A stretch of DNA of 64,000 nt from Sabethes cyaneus (lineage: Eukaryota; Arthropoda; Insecta; Diptera; Culicidae), in contig NC_071354.1 of NCBI RefSeq assembly GCF_943734655.1, positions 162,275,142 to 162,339,141 on the forward strand, read 5' to 3'. Shown piece after piece: positions 1-11,618 of the stretch; the stretch's first letter is position 1; each line of letters opens with the position of its first letter. Position numbers and translations under genes: made by a program. The notes under the pieces were generated by a model. The model was not told the origin of the DNA. It made no database searches and was given only the letters and a program-made list of their open reading frames with translations.

Positions 1-1173
1 CGCTCTATTGGATTTCATACTCTTGATGGCTGCTACGATTCCATCCAGCGATGACGCCTCCGAGTTGACACGATTAATTCGACGAATTAAAGGTGCCCTC
101 TCCAGTTCGGCGTATCGTTGACGGGCAGCCGTCTTAGCCGACCTGGTTCGCGCTCGCTCAATACCGGCTTCCACCTGTCTCCATTCGTTGATCTTTCTCC
201 AAGTTTCATTCGAGATTCACTCCCTCCGCCCGCTGCGCGCTTTGCCGAGGGTTTCATCACTGGTCGTGATGAAGGTGTTCTTGATGCCGGTACATTGCTC
301 TTCGACGGTTCCATCAGGTGGCAACTCCGAGGCTCGGGATTCAAATTATACGACAAAGGCCCTTTTCACCTCAGGATTCTCCAACCAGCGGACGTCGTAG
401 CGGCACCCAGCTTTCTCCTCCCGTCGTTGCACACGTGCGCAAACGTATCTCAGCGATAACAAAATGATGGTCGGATGCGATATCAGTGCTGCGTTTGTTG
501 CGTACATCAAGAAGCCTCCTTCGCCATTTTCTGCTGTGCAGATGTGGTCGATTTGGTTTTCTGTTCGGTTGTCGCGGGAAACCCACGTGACGTTATGTAC
601 AGGTCTGTAGGGAAAGAGCGATCCACCAATGACCATGTTGTTATTACCACAGAATTCTGCAAACAGCTCCCCGATTTCGCTCATCTCTCCTAGGCCATGG
701 CGTCCCATGACGCGTTCAAGGTCCGCGTTGTTTGAGCCAATCTTCGCGTTGAAGTCGCCCAAGTGGATTTGGATGTCCTCCTTCTGGATTTGCTCAACCA
801 CGGTGTTCAGCTAGCTGGAAAAACTCTCTTTCTCCTGCAGGCCGGCAGCATCTGTTGGCGCATAGCACTGGATTGCTGAAAGGTTCCTAACGCGTGTTCT
901 GAATCTGGCAACGATTATTGGCTCATTTATCGGTTCCCACTGCATCAGGGCCGCCTGTGCCCCTGGGCTCAGTAGGAATCCAACTCCTCTTTCTCGAGTA
1001 GCATTTTCATCGCGTATGCCACAGTAGAACAAGACTTGCCCGGATGATGTCTTGTGTTCGCCAGTACCCGGCCAGCAGACCTCGCTCAGCTCTATGATTT
1101 CAAGCTTAGGCGGCCAGCTTCCCTTGCAAGTTGAGCCAGCTTGCCCTGTTGGACAAGGGTCAGTATAGTCCAT
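1..1173 (-). pseudogene. RTE-like LINE, endonuclease part (broken, runs off the window)
   Basis: The minus strand encodes the APE-type endonuclease of a non-LTR retrotransposon, the enzyme that nicks target DNA to prime reverse transcription. From 1173 downward the frame shows the conserved stretches SEVCWPGTGEHKTSSGQV, then IQCYAPTDAAGLQEKE, then the catalytic GDFNAKIG and, near 540, the ENQIDHIC stretch before the SDHH-type end of the domain. The family is the one often annotated as craniofacial development protein 2-like (RTE-like). A stop codon near 811 and frameshifts near 460-346 break it, and the conserved His motif reads ISHPT instead of SDHH in the main frame. The linker towards the reverse transcriptase continues to base 1 in shifted frames. 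No intact ORF remains, so this is a dead copy. Clade assignment within RTE-like LINEs is from recognised motifs, not from an alignment. Confidence 0.85.
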
Positions 1174-1477
1174 GTTCTGATTCGTGCCCGTGTTTTCATG
1201 CTAAGCGGGGTTAACCTTACCCGCTGATGGGGCAGCTAGCATAATGTGGGTGGGAGCCACTGTGCCCTTTTTCCTGTTAGCATACGACAACCAAGGTTGC
1301 GCACCTGTAGTAGGAAGTAGGATGTAGGAATAGGAGTTAGTGAACAGAGGTTATGGAATGCACATGTTCACCCTTTGCCAGCCTTTATGAGTAAAACTCT
1401 TCAAAATGTTACTGAATTGCTTTAAGAGTGTAAAGAAACGCAGCAGACATTTGATGTCAAGTGTATTTGTTTATATT
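1174..1477. other. Spacer, probable LINE 5' flank
   Basis: About 300 bases between the LINE endonuclease and the mariner relic. The G-rich stretch near 1200-1265 may be the 5' untranslated part of the minus-strand LINE. No other feature is seen. Confidence 0.3.
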
Positions 1478-1960
1478 ATGGCTTCGCCGCACCGGTACAA
1501 GCGCATCGTGAATCGATATTGTACGTTCGCTATAAAAATCCCAGACTACCCATCCGAAGGTTGGCTGAACTGTTGAATTATTCCAAGTCCAAGGTATGAG
1601 ATATCCAGAAACGTTTTGGTGAACGCCTGACGAGTGAAATCAAAGCCAGCTGATGCTAAAACTCATGCGAAAGTGATGGCTCTTTTCAAATGAAATCCAA
1701 AGCAGTCAGGTTGAAGACACAGCGAAAATAGTAGATGTTTCGCAATTTTATCTTAGAGAACAAAACTTGTGAAACAAAATCTGGACGCAAAGAGCGCTAA
1801 GGGAACCTCTACAATAATTTGCTAACGCAATACGACTTCGTCTATAACGTTTTGCAAGACCTTTTTCGAAGAAACTTCAGGACAAGAATGTTACACCTGG
1901 TTAGATCGACAGACTGGTTCACAACACTGTAAAATGCTACCTTGCCGCTGCAGACTAAAA
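1478..1960 (+). pseudogene. Tc1/mariner transposase remnant (DD37-like family)
   Basis: An ATG at 1478 opens a degraded N-terminal transposase region. In shifted frames it reads NPRLPIRRLAELLNYSKS and then DIQKRFGERL, the helix-turn-helix DNA-binding part of mosquito DD37-type mariner-like transposases. Further on, ADAKTHAKVMALFK-like residues can be followed with several stops and frame changes. The catalytic acidic residues are not visible, and similarity fades before 1960. The better preserved relative at 14.6-15.25 kb belongs to the same broad family. It is an inactive relic, and its exact right edge is uncertain. Confidence 0.7.
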
Positions 1961-4498
1961 AGTGACGTATCCATAACTTCTAGAACCAGGAACCCGGACA
2001 TTTATGTGCCTTCAACATAGATTGCAGCCAAAAGAATTTGCCTTTTCTACACCCAACTTTGCAAGCGAAACAACCCAGGTAATCAGTAAGCGTTAATATT
2101 CGCAGTAATTCGGCCTTTTATTGGATTTTGAGCTGCACATTGCTGCTTATTAACTTTCCGACTGCATAACTGTTATAAATAGGCGTCCAAAACGCTATCC
2201 GAATTTTATTTTTGTTAGTACTGGTAATCAGGTGCGACCCAAGGAATGTAATATCGCCAATAGCACGGCGCTAAGGGCCGATAAAGAAATACTTGCCAAT
2301 TATGGAGTGCAAACTCAAGAAGTAGAGTGGATCTCAATAAGCATTAAGTTAAACGATTGAACTGTCAGTCCAGTTTTACTACGATTTCTTTCATACCAAA
2401 TTCGGTAATATCCAAATTGTTTTGTGTAGCATCGACTGAGATCGACAACCTTGAACGAAGATGATGCAAATGTCGCCGCTTTGAGCTTTTCCCATAAATT
2501 AAACTACATTATCGATCGACACCACGTGCCCAAAAGGATGAACCCGGTGCGGTGCAACAGCACCTGCCTTGACTAAACAGTGCGTTATGTTTGAACAGGT
2601 TTTCGAAGCAGTATGAAATACAACCGGTGCGGAACCAAAATTTGACGATCAACAAGCACAGCAAAATTTCGATTCGACATTTTTACCTGATGCTCTGCTT
2701 GAGTAGCATCTAGAGTAAACTAAATCTAAATCTCACGGACTCTAAAACTGGGATAGGGACTTTCGAGCTTAGCTGGATGATAGAATTAAAATACTATTAC
2801 GCCGCCATGATCGCTTCAATTCAGTATCTTTCATTGTATCAACCAATCTGCGCAAATGAAACAGCATATCACCGCTATGTTTCACTTTGTATAACCGGTA
2901 TGTTGGCAGATGATTTTCTTTTTATTAATACACATTTTTTGGCTGTCAACAAAATTTCATAAAATTGATACGTTTTAGGTCAAACCTTAACCAACCTTAA
3001 TAAAATCTTTTTGCCAAAACTTTTATTTAGTATAGTAAAATAGCAGAAACATGCTGTAGTCTATTGTGAAATGACTTGCATTTCCAATCAGTAATTTTTA
3101 CAAGCTGATTTGAATTAGAAATAAGCAAACATATTTCAATGTGAATATATACGTTGAGAATATGATTATGAAACGATTAACTTGACAACAGATTATTCTG
3201 TTGCGAAAAAAAATCTGCCAAGACTTCTTGAATCTAAAATGTTTTCAAACAACATTTACAGCAACTGAAGCAGCCAAGTTACATAAAACCCGGTCCCATC
3301 CATGTCTAGAAGAAACTTGATTGCCTTATCAATAAACAACATCGAAAAGCCCCAACACCCCGACCCGACCCGGGTGACACACGAAACGGTGGCACATTGA
3401 TTGATAATAGAACGAAGCAATTCTACACTGGCAGTATGCTAACAGGTGGAAATTCAAGGTAAAACTACCCCTACTGGCGGCGAATTTTCGAAGCACGGCG
3501 TTTGATCCCGGTCGTTCAGCGGTAATAAAACTATAGTAGACGATCTATAGTAATCTGATGCGCGCTTTATGGAAAAGTGGAAAGATTCACTCGCTTGACA
3601 TGTTTTTTTCCTGGTGAGCAATAATTCATAATCAGCTAGAAAGATCTAAGAAATTTATTTCTTTGGGAAAGAATCTGCAAACTTTAGTAGACGGATGATC
3701 TTAGTCTGCAGACAATGATGTCATATACTAATAATAGTTTTCGTGAATGCAGGAAGATTTTGTCTTTTACAATATCCGCATTGATGGTAGTCCAGCTGCC
3801 ACTTTAGATTGGAGAAAGATGCCTGATAGAAGATCCATTAATATTTCGATTTTGTCTTCATCACTTTAACATATAATTTTTATTAAAATTTTGTTTCTCC
3901 AAGATTTCGATCCAATGTTCGTTATGCGTTGATTGCTTTTAAATTATGTTTCTAGCAGTTGAATTATTATACATTTTAATATATTATTCACATTAAACAA
4001 CTTTCTTTGGTCTAATTACACTCACAATCACCAATTAGATTGTAGAAGTATCATCTTCGTTTTGCTTCGTACTGGATCCACAACGGCTCAAAAATACACT
4101 GGGATTGCTGCGAATTGACTTTCGATCTTTCGGAAACTTGTTTAGCACAACCTTTTATAAGAATCAAGTTTGTTTTTTTTTTCATTCTTTGACGCTTGGT
4201 TTATTGATTTGCTTCACTGGTTCGCCCGATGCTGTTCTATCTTCTCCTTCTGTGTCATATTACCACAGATTATTCCTAAAGTAGGTTTGTCGTCTACAGT
4301 ATCCTAAGCGATTGACCATAGTTTTAAGCATCAAAGAAGAGAAATAAAGATTATGTTTACTTTAGAGCAACTAGAACAATCATAATTTGCTTCTTTATTT
4401 TACTTTTCTTCTAGCTTGGCCAAAATGTTACAAAAATAATTCTCACTTATATGTACTAAAAACACATGTTATCTAAAATGATTTAATTTAAGCAACGC
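1961..4498. other. No gene seen
   Basis: AT-rich sequence with only short ORFs that resemble nothing I recognise (for example about 61 codons at 2777-2962). A GC-richer patch lies at about 3290-3560. No repeat, RNA gene or conserved domain can be supported. Confidence 0.5.
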
Positions 4499-4523
4499 AT
4501 TATAACTTGTAATAAGTTATAAT
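4499..4523. repeat. Small perfect palindrome before the heptamer array
   Basis: ATTATAACTT at 4499-4508 is followed after GTAAT by its exact reverse complement at 4514-4523. It ends eight bases before the (GTAAAAA)n array begins, so it may have promoted slippage or be the edge of the repeat. Confidence 0.7.
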
Positions 4524-4530
4524 GTAAACA

Positions 4531-5410
4531 GTAAAAAGTAAAACGTAAAAAGTAAAAAGTAAAAAGTAAAAAGTAAAAAGTAAAAAGTAAAAAGTAAAAA
4601 GTAAAAAGTAAAAAGTAAAAAGTAAAAAGTAAAAAGTAAAAAGTAAAAAGTAAAAAGTAAAAAGTAAAAAGTAAAAAGTAAAAAGTAAAAAGTAAAAAGT
4701 AAAAAGTAAAAAGTAAAAAGTAAAAAGTAAAAAGTAAAAAGTAAAAAGTAAAAAGTAAAAAGTAAAAAGTAAAAAGTAAAAAGTAAAAAGTAAAAAGTAA
4801 AAAGTAAAAAGTAAAAAGTAAAAAGTAAAAAGTAAAAAGTAAAAAGTAAAAAGTAAAAAGTAAAAAGTAAAAAGTAAAAAGTAAAAAGTAAAAAGTAAAA
4901 AGTAAAAAGTAAAAAGTAAAAAGTAAAAAGTAAAAAGTAAAAAGTAAAAAGTAAAAAGTAAAAAGTAAAAAGTAAAAAGTAAAAAGTAAAAAGTAAAAAG
5001 TAAAAAGTAAAAAGTAAAAAGTAAAAAGTAAAAAGTAAAAAGTAAAAAGTAAAAAGTAAAAAGTAAAAAGTAAAAAGTAAAAAGTAAAAAGTAAAAAGTA
5101 AAAAGTAAAAAGTAAAAAGTAAAAAGTAAAAAGTAAAAAGTAAAAAGTAAAAAGTAAAAAGTAAAAAGTAAAAAGTAAAAAGTAAAAAGTAAAAGTTAAA
5201 AGTTAAAAGTAAAAAGTTAAAAGTAAAAAGTTAAAAGTAAAAAGCAAAAAGTAAAAATTAGAAAGTAAATAGTAAAAAGTAAAAAGTAAAAAGTAAAAAG
5301 TAAAAAGTAAAAAGTAAAAAGTAAAAAGTAAAAAGTAAAAAGTAAAAAGTAAAAAGTAAAAAGTAAAAAGTAAAAAGTAAAACGTAAAAAGTAAAAAGTA
5401 AAAAGTAAAA
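4531..5410 (+). repeat. (GTAAAAA)n heptanucleotide minisatellite, about 880 bp
   Basis: About 125 copies of a 7-bp unit GTAAAAA run almost without change from 4531 to about 5190. A degenerate block follows at about 5192-5275, with GTTAAAA, GCAAAAA and GAAAGTA variants. A second clean run then continues to 5410. The strand is strongly purine-biased, and no reading frame is meaningful. The clean-degenerate-clean layout suggests at least two expansion events or an internal duplication. Confidence 0.97.
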
Positions 5411-7124
5411 AATTAATCGTTAAAATTCCTTGAGTTTATATCCCTTGACTAATCTTGTAAGCTCGGTACCGCGCCTGTGGGCACATTAGTGGTATTTTGT
5501 GTAAAGGAAAATTGTAATTTATCATTTTTACGCGAATTTTGACAAAAACAGGAAGTATTCTAGCGGCTCTGTTGCAGTTTAAATACGTTGTGCATGAAAG
5601 CTACCGTCAACACAAACAAAAACACAGTATCAGCAAGATACTCACTTTTGGTTTGCATAAAACACGTCACATTCTTTTGCTGCAAGATCTAAAAACTTCT
5701 AAATTATGCAAGTATATAGATCCATCAATATCGTCTTCAATCTGCGATAGAAGACCAATATTTATTATTCAAATTCACAAGCCCGGTCTTGAACTGGCAA
5801 CCGTCGGAAATTACTTCCAACGAAAAAGTAAAGAAACCTACCACAGCAATACATGACCTCATCGTGACACAAATTCTCACTTTAATTCACAAACTCTCTT
5901 TAACTTCAGCTTCCAGTTTTGAGACGATAAACGTACCCGCAACCCTCGGTACGGTTCCACAGTTGTTAACTCATGGAATTATTATCGTCCAACAAACCGA
6001 AAAAAAAACTAAAACGTGTAAAATTTTAACCATTTTCTCCCATACCTCCCAACCTGCCCGTTCGAAGGCGCAAAAAACCCCGGTCACATTAACAATAGCT
6101 TGGTGGCCCGAAGGTGGTAGGAATTCAACCAGTCAGTCGAGCCCTTTTTAAGCGTGCAGCAGAAGCAAAAGCAGTACCAAGGTTTCATTATCGTATGCTG
6201 CTATCAACGAACGAAATGAACGAAAAAAAAGCGGAGATGATATCTGACCCTTGCAATGGCCTGATGTGCCTGAGTTGGACAGTTGGACTCGCTCTGGTGG
6301 ACGCGATCGGGGAAGAAAGCATTCGGAGTCATGTCTCATTTTTGCACATAATTCATTCACTTGTGAGTTGAATATAAGTAAACAATGCGACTGAAGTGTC
6401 AGTATAAATCATCTTGCATTTACTTGCTGTAGACAGTTAATGTAAAAATATAAGCAACTGTTCGATTTTCAATGTCTAAATATTTTCATCCATTTTTATT
6501 CCAGTTGGTGTTCATATTGCCAAATTAATAAAGCTGTTCGTTTGTTGTCAACTATCCGATATACCAAAATAATAATTATGATTGGGATCGTATGCGGGTA
6601 AAGTGTGCTTTTATGTTGACTTTAGACCACGGATATAATTGCAGTAAATCATAGGATCGTCCGAAAAACTTACGTAAGACTCGTGATTTTACAACATGCT
6701 ATAAACTGTGCCTACGATTTTGCGGCTCAATTTTTGATCTTGGATGATGATGATACAGACCTTGTATTGTTTTTAAGATAACCGAGTGTGGGATTTGGGA
6801 AAGGGCAGCTTTAGCCTGAACCTTCCATATCATCATTCTACTAGTGAAGAATATAAGTGGGTGTCATTGAATTGCTGAAAAGACAAAAATCCAGTGGTTA
6901 ATTGAACATACGGGATCTGTTCGTCTTAAAACCGAAAATTTTATGTTACAAAATAAAGATGTTATCGAAATAAGATTGTTACTGGGGCTGTTATTTATCT
7001 TAGACAGATGATAATTATGCAAAACAAAAAACTATAAATTTATCATTATAATTATTCAAAGTAATTTATTGCCAATTAGCTACAATTGAACCCAGTAAGA
7101 AAAAGCTAAGCTCTTATACAGACT
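5411..7124. other. Unassigned region with three unrecognised ORFs
   Basis: Overlapping ORFs of 85-120 codons lie on + at about 5539-5856, 5789-6151 and 6114-6371. The first lacks an obvious signal peptide or domain and the others overlap it in different frames. None resembles a family I know, and codon use looks like background. I do not call genes here. The 6100-6320 part is GC-richer than its surroundings and might be regulatory or a relic exon. Confidence 0.35.
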
Positions 7125-7225
7125 TTTTTATTATTATTGTCATCACAGGCAACTATTACCAGTGGATTTGAACCACATATTCTATGCCACAGACAGACGG
7201 CTTAGCGTAGACTACTCAATTATTA
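7125..7225 (-). repeat. tRNA-headed SINE-like element
   Basis: On the minus strand a tRNA-like head carries an A-box-like TAGTCTACGCTAAGC and a good B box, GGTTCAAATCC, about 40 bases apart. A simple tail of ATA/AAT triplets follows. This fits an RNA polymerase III-driven SINE rather than a working tRNA, because no cloverleaf with a clear anticodon stem can be drawn. No target duplication was identified. Confidence 0.5.
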
Positions 7226-8202
7226 ATATAATTAACATTAACTGTGAATCTTCATTCCTTGGTCAGGAATTTTATTGTTAATCTTTTTTGCTGTCACATC
7301 TGGGGAAGCTTTATTATCCAAAGCACAAGCTTTATTACCAAAGCTTAAGTTGTACTGGGACTAACATGACTATTTTCTTCTTTCTAAAAAACTGGGCAAA
7401 AAGAGCAAAACAGCAGTGAAGAACATTATCGAAGCTATAAATTTGCGAAAGGAATTTAAGTCAAATATCGACACAAATCTTCAACCACTTGACGATCTCC
7501 TTTGCATACTCCGTACACGCAAAAATTAACATCAACACGAAGTTCCGTTTTTAAGAAAAAGTGTAAAGCTAACTCTCAAATTGATATTGTGATTCATAGT
7601 AAAAATCATGACACACTACCGAAATAAATTGATTCAACTAACAAACAGTTCACCAAGGCGCGCTCAAATATTGCATCATTCAGTAAAGTCATATCCATCC
7701 ATCAAACATTTACGTGATGATAGTTCCCGGAATCCGTAAGGAAATACCCCACTTGGCATGCATTAACACTAGCTTCCGTGACTGGGTCAGTTCATAGCCG
7801 AGCTCTTGATAGTTTACCGATTACCTAGTATTTTCAAGCGAGCCTTGAAACAGTAGCACTGCAACAATTAACACTATCTCGTTAAATCACTGATAACGTG
7901 CCACAAGCATGCAATTTTTCCTTTGTGTCCGTTACACTCTGTTAGCAGTGACAGTGAATAACGGTATGTTAAGCAAATGGGCAATTCGACTATCAAAACA
8001 AAACCGTTGATGACTACATTTTAATCAAGCTAAACATTAATAATTGTGGATTCAACCCATTGATTCCATCTAGTGGCAAAAAAAATCAAATAGGAAAGTT
8101 GTTTGAAAAATCATTCAAATAATTGAACTTCACCATAACGGAACAGTATTATTCATTTTCTTAAACTTTATTTATTTTGTTCACATCATTATAGACTACA
8201 TT
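7226..8202. other. No gene seen
   Basis: AT-rich spacer without convincing ORFs, repeats or RNA genes. Confidence 0.5.
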
Positions 8203-8310
8203 TTTTTTTATTATAGTCACTTTAACAGCTTGGGCCATTCGTGGGATTTGAATCCGGATCCTCAGCGTGCGAGGCGTGAGTGGTAACCACTATATCGGGA
8301 TTTAGCCCTC
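8203..8310 (-). repeat. tRNA-Asp-like SINE, minus copy
   Basis: The minus strand has TAGTGGTTACCACTCACGCC as an A-box region and GGATTCAAATCCC as a B box. It ends in the body GCTGTTAAAGTGACTATAAT. Head and tail match the well-delimited copy at 61065-61196, so this is the same SINE family in reverse orientation. It has diverged by several substitutions. The gene-like TGGTAACCACT stretch is the tRNA D-arm and not a protein signal. Confidence 0.8.
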
Positions 8311-8448
8311 ATATACATTCTTATTCCATGGCTTAATTTAGAAGCCTCTGACAGTCGTTCATAATAGAAAAATAGAAACACCTTATTTTGATCTATTGCG
8401 ATGTCGTCAAGTATTCCGCACTTCGTTTTTCTTGCAATACGTATCCCT

Positions 8449-8766
8449 ATAGAGTGAGTGCGCTGCTGCTGCCCATGGTTTCATAGTTGAGAAAACGCAT
8501 TTTTATCGTGAAAAACGTTTAAAGCCATGTAATCTTTACTGTAAACTTTTTCAATCAAATAATCTGTCAATTTAGTAGAGTTTATTAATCAAAACAGGAC
8601 TGATGGGGTTTTATAATTCATTTCTCGTTCATTGTGTTTGTGTCTGTGCCTGTTAATTGAACGATTATTATCATAACGTGGCGTTATAGTGCAAAACAGG
8701 TTACTGCGCTGGTTGATTATGCGGGGAGTTACGTCAACTATGAAACCATTAGCAGAGTAACTCTAT
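8449..8766. mobile_element. Putative MITE with 40-bp terminal inverted repeats
   Basis: The left end carries ATGGTTTCATAGTTGA near 8475, and the right end has its reverse complement TCAACTATGAAACCAT near 8733. Similarity continues outward to ATAGAG on both sides, with a small gap. The interior is AT-rich and non-coding. A third copy of the same end motif, TCAATTATGAAACCAT, lies at about 11991, beyond the LTR array. A target duplication was not established. Confidence 0.6.
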
Positions 8767-8813
8767 TTTCCCAAACTTCTCGAACAAACACATGTTGTTT
8801 GAGTATTGAACAT

Positions 8814-9109
8814 TGTTGCGGCACAAAGCCGCAATATGACCGCGTTGACCTTCACATCTAGCAGAACAACAATCAGTGTACTCGGTCGAATATGATAAGC
8901 GCTGTTGTCGTTCTGGCTAGATGTAGTAACAATAAGCTATTGTCAAACGATGTACATATAAATAGAGTAATAAACGTGAGTCTTGAGTTCAGTCCGTTCG
9001 CAGCCACCGCCGCTGGCGGTGGTGTGCAAAGAGCAACACTTGTCATATATTGCACGGTGAATATCACAGTCCCGTTGGTAACCGGCCCCCCTACGACGAT
9101 CACGGAACA
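8814..9109 (+). repeat. LTR copy 1
   Basis: A 296-bp LTR that opens with a perfect stem-loop (TTGCGGC-ACAAA-GCCGCAA at 8817 onward). A TATA box (TATAAATA) lies at 8957-8964, an AATAAA signal a few bases later, and a GC hairpin CCACCGCC-GCT-GGCGGTGG near 9004. It is the most diverged of the three copies and lacks a few bases present in the others. Confidence 0.9.
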
Positions 9110-9430
9110 TTGGTGCCGTGACCAGGATTTGTCCTGGCACTGACAACGTTTTACCAACGGGACTTCAGTTTTATCGATCGTGCTATCGGTTCGAAGCAAC
9201 ACGTGATATTTTCGGCAGTGGGATAGTGACTAGAACAGTAACAGTTTACTAACGGGACATCAAATCCATCGACCGTGTTGCTGCATTGCTACTAGAGTGT
9301 GTTACATTTGGCATCCACGTAGTGGGACGATGCCGCTGAACCTTGCTGTGCTCGTCGTACCAGAGGAATTACGGCATATCGATAGTCGAAATAGGATTTC
9401 ATTCACTACGCTTCAGCTAGGCCGGCGTGG

Positions 9431-9730
9431 GTGACTTCGCAGCCGCTTAGCAACAAATCCCCGAGCGGAGCTATGCCGGTGTGGGCGAATCACAGCCGCT
9501 TAGTAAAATACATTCAGCTTCTGAATCCCCGGTTTTGGATTCAGCCAGTAGTAGGAGGGCTGTACAGCACCGAAGCTTGCAGCATCCGAGGGTGTATTCT
9601 TATCAGCAAGTGCTCAGTTGCGGATAGAAATTTCATCTGGGTCGTTCGCCAGAAGGAAGCTAGCTCGCTGGCATTCTGTCGTTCATCCATTTCGTTTCAT
9701 CGGTACATCGTTATGAGAATTCATGTGTGA
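9431..9730 (+). other. Open frame conserved between both internal regions
   Basis: A frame of about 95 codons is open here and in the second unit at 10827-11114, with nearly the same translation. It does not start at ATG, shows no gag or other domain I recognise, and contains an internally repeated CAGCCGCTTAG phrase. Its conservation is explained by the recent tandem duplication, so I do not call it a gene. Confidence 0.3.
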
Positions 9731-10085
9731 TAATCCGGCCACCAAGTGCCAATTTGTGTGGACACCAGATCCAGTTGTAACCTTCGGCCACTCTGCGCCA
9801 ACTTGTGAGGACACCAGGTCCAATCGTTATAATCCGGCCAAGCAGCGCCAATTTGTGAGGACGCCAGGTCCAGTTGTAATAATCCGGCCACGCAGCGCCA
9901 TTTTGTGAGGACGCCAGGTCCAGTTGTGATAACCCGGCCACCCAGCGCCAATTCGTTTTTGATGATCGAGCCACTCGGCTCCATGTGAGGACACCAGGTC
10001 CAGATTCGTTATTCAGGCCACTCCGCGCCATTGTGTAGGGACACACGGTCCAGTTACGTTATACCGGCCACTCTGCGCCAGTTCA
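9726..10085 (+). repeat. 50-bp minisatellite in internal region 1
   Basis: Eight units at a 50-bp spacing (one shortened to about 32) share the phrases ATAATCCGGCCAC, GCGCCA and GTGAGGACGCCAGGTCCAG. The array lies just upstream of the next LTR. It could act as a packaging or primer-related leader region, but that is speculation. Confidence 0.9.
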
Positions 10086-10208
10086 AGTGATAGACTGAGA
10101 GACTTCGACAACACCTCACGAGTTAAATTTTTGCCTTCCTGCTAAGCCCTATAATCATTCTCGTTTTGTACATCGCAGTGTAAAACCTTCGGTTTTGGTG
10201 CGGGAGTA

Positions 10209-10511
10209 TGTTGCGGCACAAAGCCGCAATATGACCGCGTTGACCTTCACATCTAGCAGAACAACAATCAGTGTACTCGGTCGAAGATGAGACAAAGCGC
10301 TATTGTTGTTCTGGCTAGATATAGTGACAATAAGCTTTTATCGAACGATGTACCTATAAATAGGGCAATAAACGTGAGTCTTGAATTCAGTCAGTTCGCA
10401 GCCACCGCCGCTGGCGGTGGTGTGCATATAGCAACACTTGTTCGTCATCTATTGCATAATAATATCACAGTCCCGTTGGTAACCGGCCCCCCTTACGACG
10501 ATCACGGAACA
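10209..10511 (+). repeat. LTR copy 2 (central)
   Basis: A 303-bp LTR with TATAAATA at 10355-10362 and AATAAA at 10367-10372. As far as can be read it is identical to LTR3. It is preceded by the stem-loop AAAACC-TTC-GGTTTT and a short purine run GCGGGAG that could serve as the polypurine tract. It is followed by the same primer-binding-like site as LTR1, so it can be both the 3' LTR of unit 1 and the 5' LTR of unit 2. Confidence 0.9.
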
Positions 10512-11126
10512 TTGGTGCCGTGACCAGGATTTGTCCTGGCACTGACAACGTTTTACCAACGGGACTTCAGTTTTATCGATCGTGTTATCGGTCCACAGTA
10601 ACTCGTGATATTTTCGGTAGTGGGATAGTGACTTGAACAGTAACAGTTTACTAACGGGACATCAAATCCATCGACCGTGTTGCTGCATTGCTGCAAGAGT
10701 GTATTACATTTGGCATCCACGTAGTGGGATGATTCTGCTGAACCTTGCTGTGCTCGTCGTTCCAGAGGAAGTACGGCATATCGATAGTCGAAATAGGATT
10801 TCATTCACTACGCTTCAGCTAGGCCGGTGTGGGTGACTTCGCAGCCGCTTAGCAACAAATCCCCGAGCGGAGCTATGCCGGTGTGGGCGAATCACAGCCG
10901 CTTAGTAAAATACATTCAGCTTCTGAATCCCCGGTTTTGGATTCAGCTAGTAGTGGGAGGGCTGTACAGCACCGAAGCTTGCAGCATCCGAGGGTGTATT
11001 CTTATCAGCAAGTGCTTGGTTGCGGTTAGAAGTTTCGTCTGGGTCGTTCGCCAGAAGGAAGCTAACTCGCTGACACTTGACGTTCATCCATTTCGTTTCA
11101 TCGGTACATCGTAGAAAAATTCATGT

Positions 11127-11486
11127 GTGATAAAATCCGGCCACCAAGTGCCAATTTGTGTGGACACCAGATCCAGTTGTAACCTTCGGCCACTCTGCGC
11201 CAACTTGTGAGGACGCCAGGTCCAATCGTTATAATCCGGCCAATCAGCGCCAATTTGTGAGGACGCCAAGTCCAGTTGTAATAATCCGGCCACGCAGCGC
11301 CATTTTGTGAGGACGCCAGGTCCAGTTGTGATAATCCGGCCATCCAGCGCCAATCCGTTTTTGATGATCCAGCCACTTGGCTCCATGTTGAGAGGACACC
11401 AGGTCCAGATACGTTATTCCGGCCACTTCGCGCCATTTTGTAGGGACACACGGTCCAGTTACGTAATTCCGGCCGCTCTGCGCCAG
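11127..11486 (+). repeat. 50-bp minisatellite in internal region 2
   Basis: The same eight-unit array as in internal region 1, with scattered substitutions between the two copies. Unit number and the short sixth unit are preserved, so both internals derive from one ancestor. Confidence 0.9.
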
Positions 11487-11618
11487 TTCAAGTGATAGTC
11501 AGTCTACGAGATTTCGACAACACCTCACGAGTTAAATTTTTTACCTTCCTGCTAAGCCCTAGAATCATTCTCGTTTTGTACATCGCAGTGTAAAACCTTC
11601 GGTTTTGGTGCGGGAGTA

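Noticed and set aside
4531..5410. Telomere or subtelomere repeat
   Set aside because: The unit GTAAAAA is unlike the common insect TTAGG telomere repeat, dipterans usually lack such repeats, and the array is internal with ordinary sequence on both sides.
9711..10046. Trp-rich ORFs (GPGVLT...WRPHKLA repeats) on the minus strand of the LTR internals
   Set aside because: They are translations of the 50-bp minisatellite; two frames give equally repetitive peptides and no domain is present.
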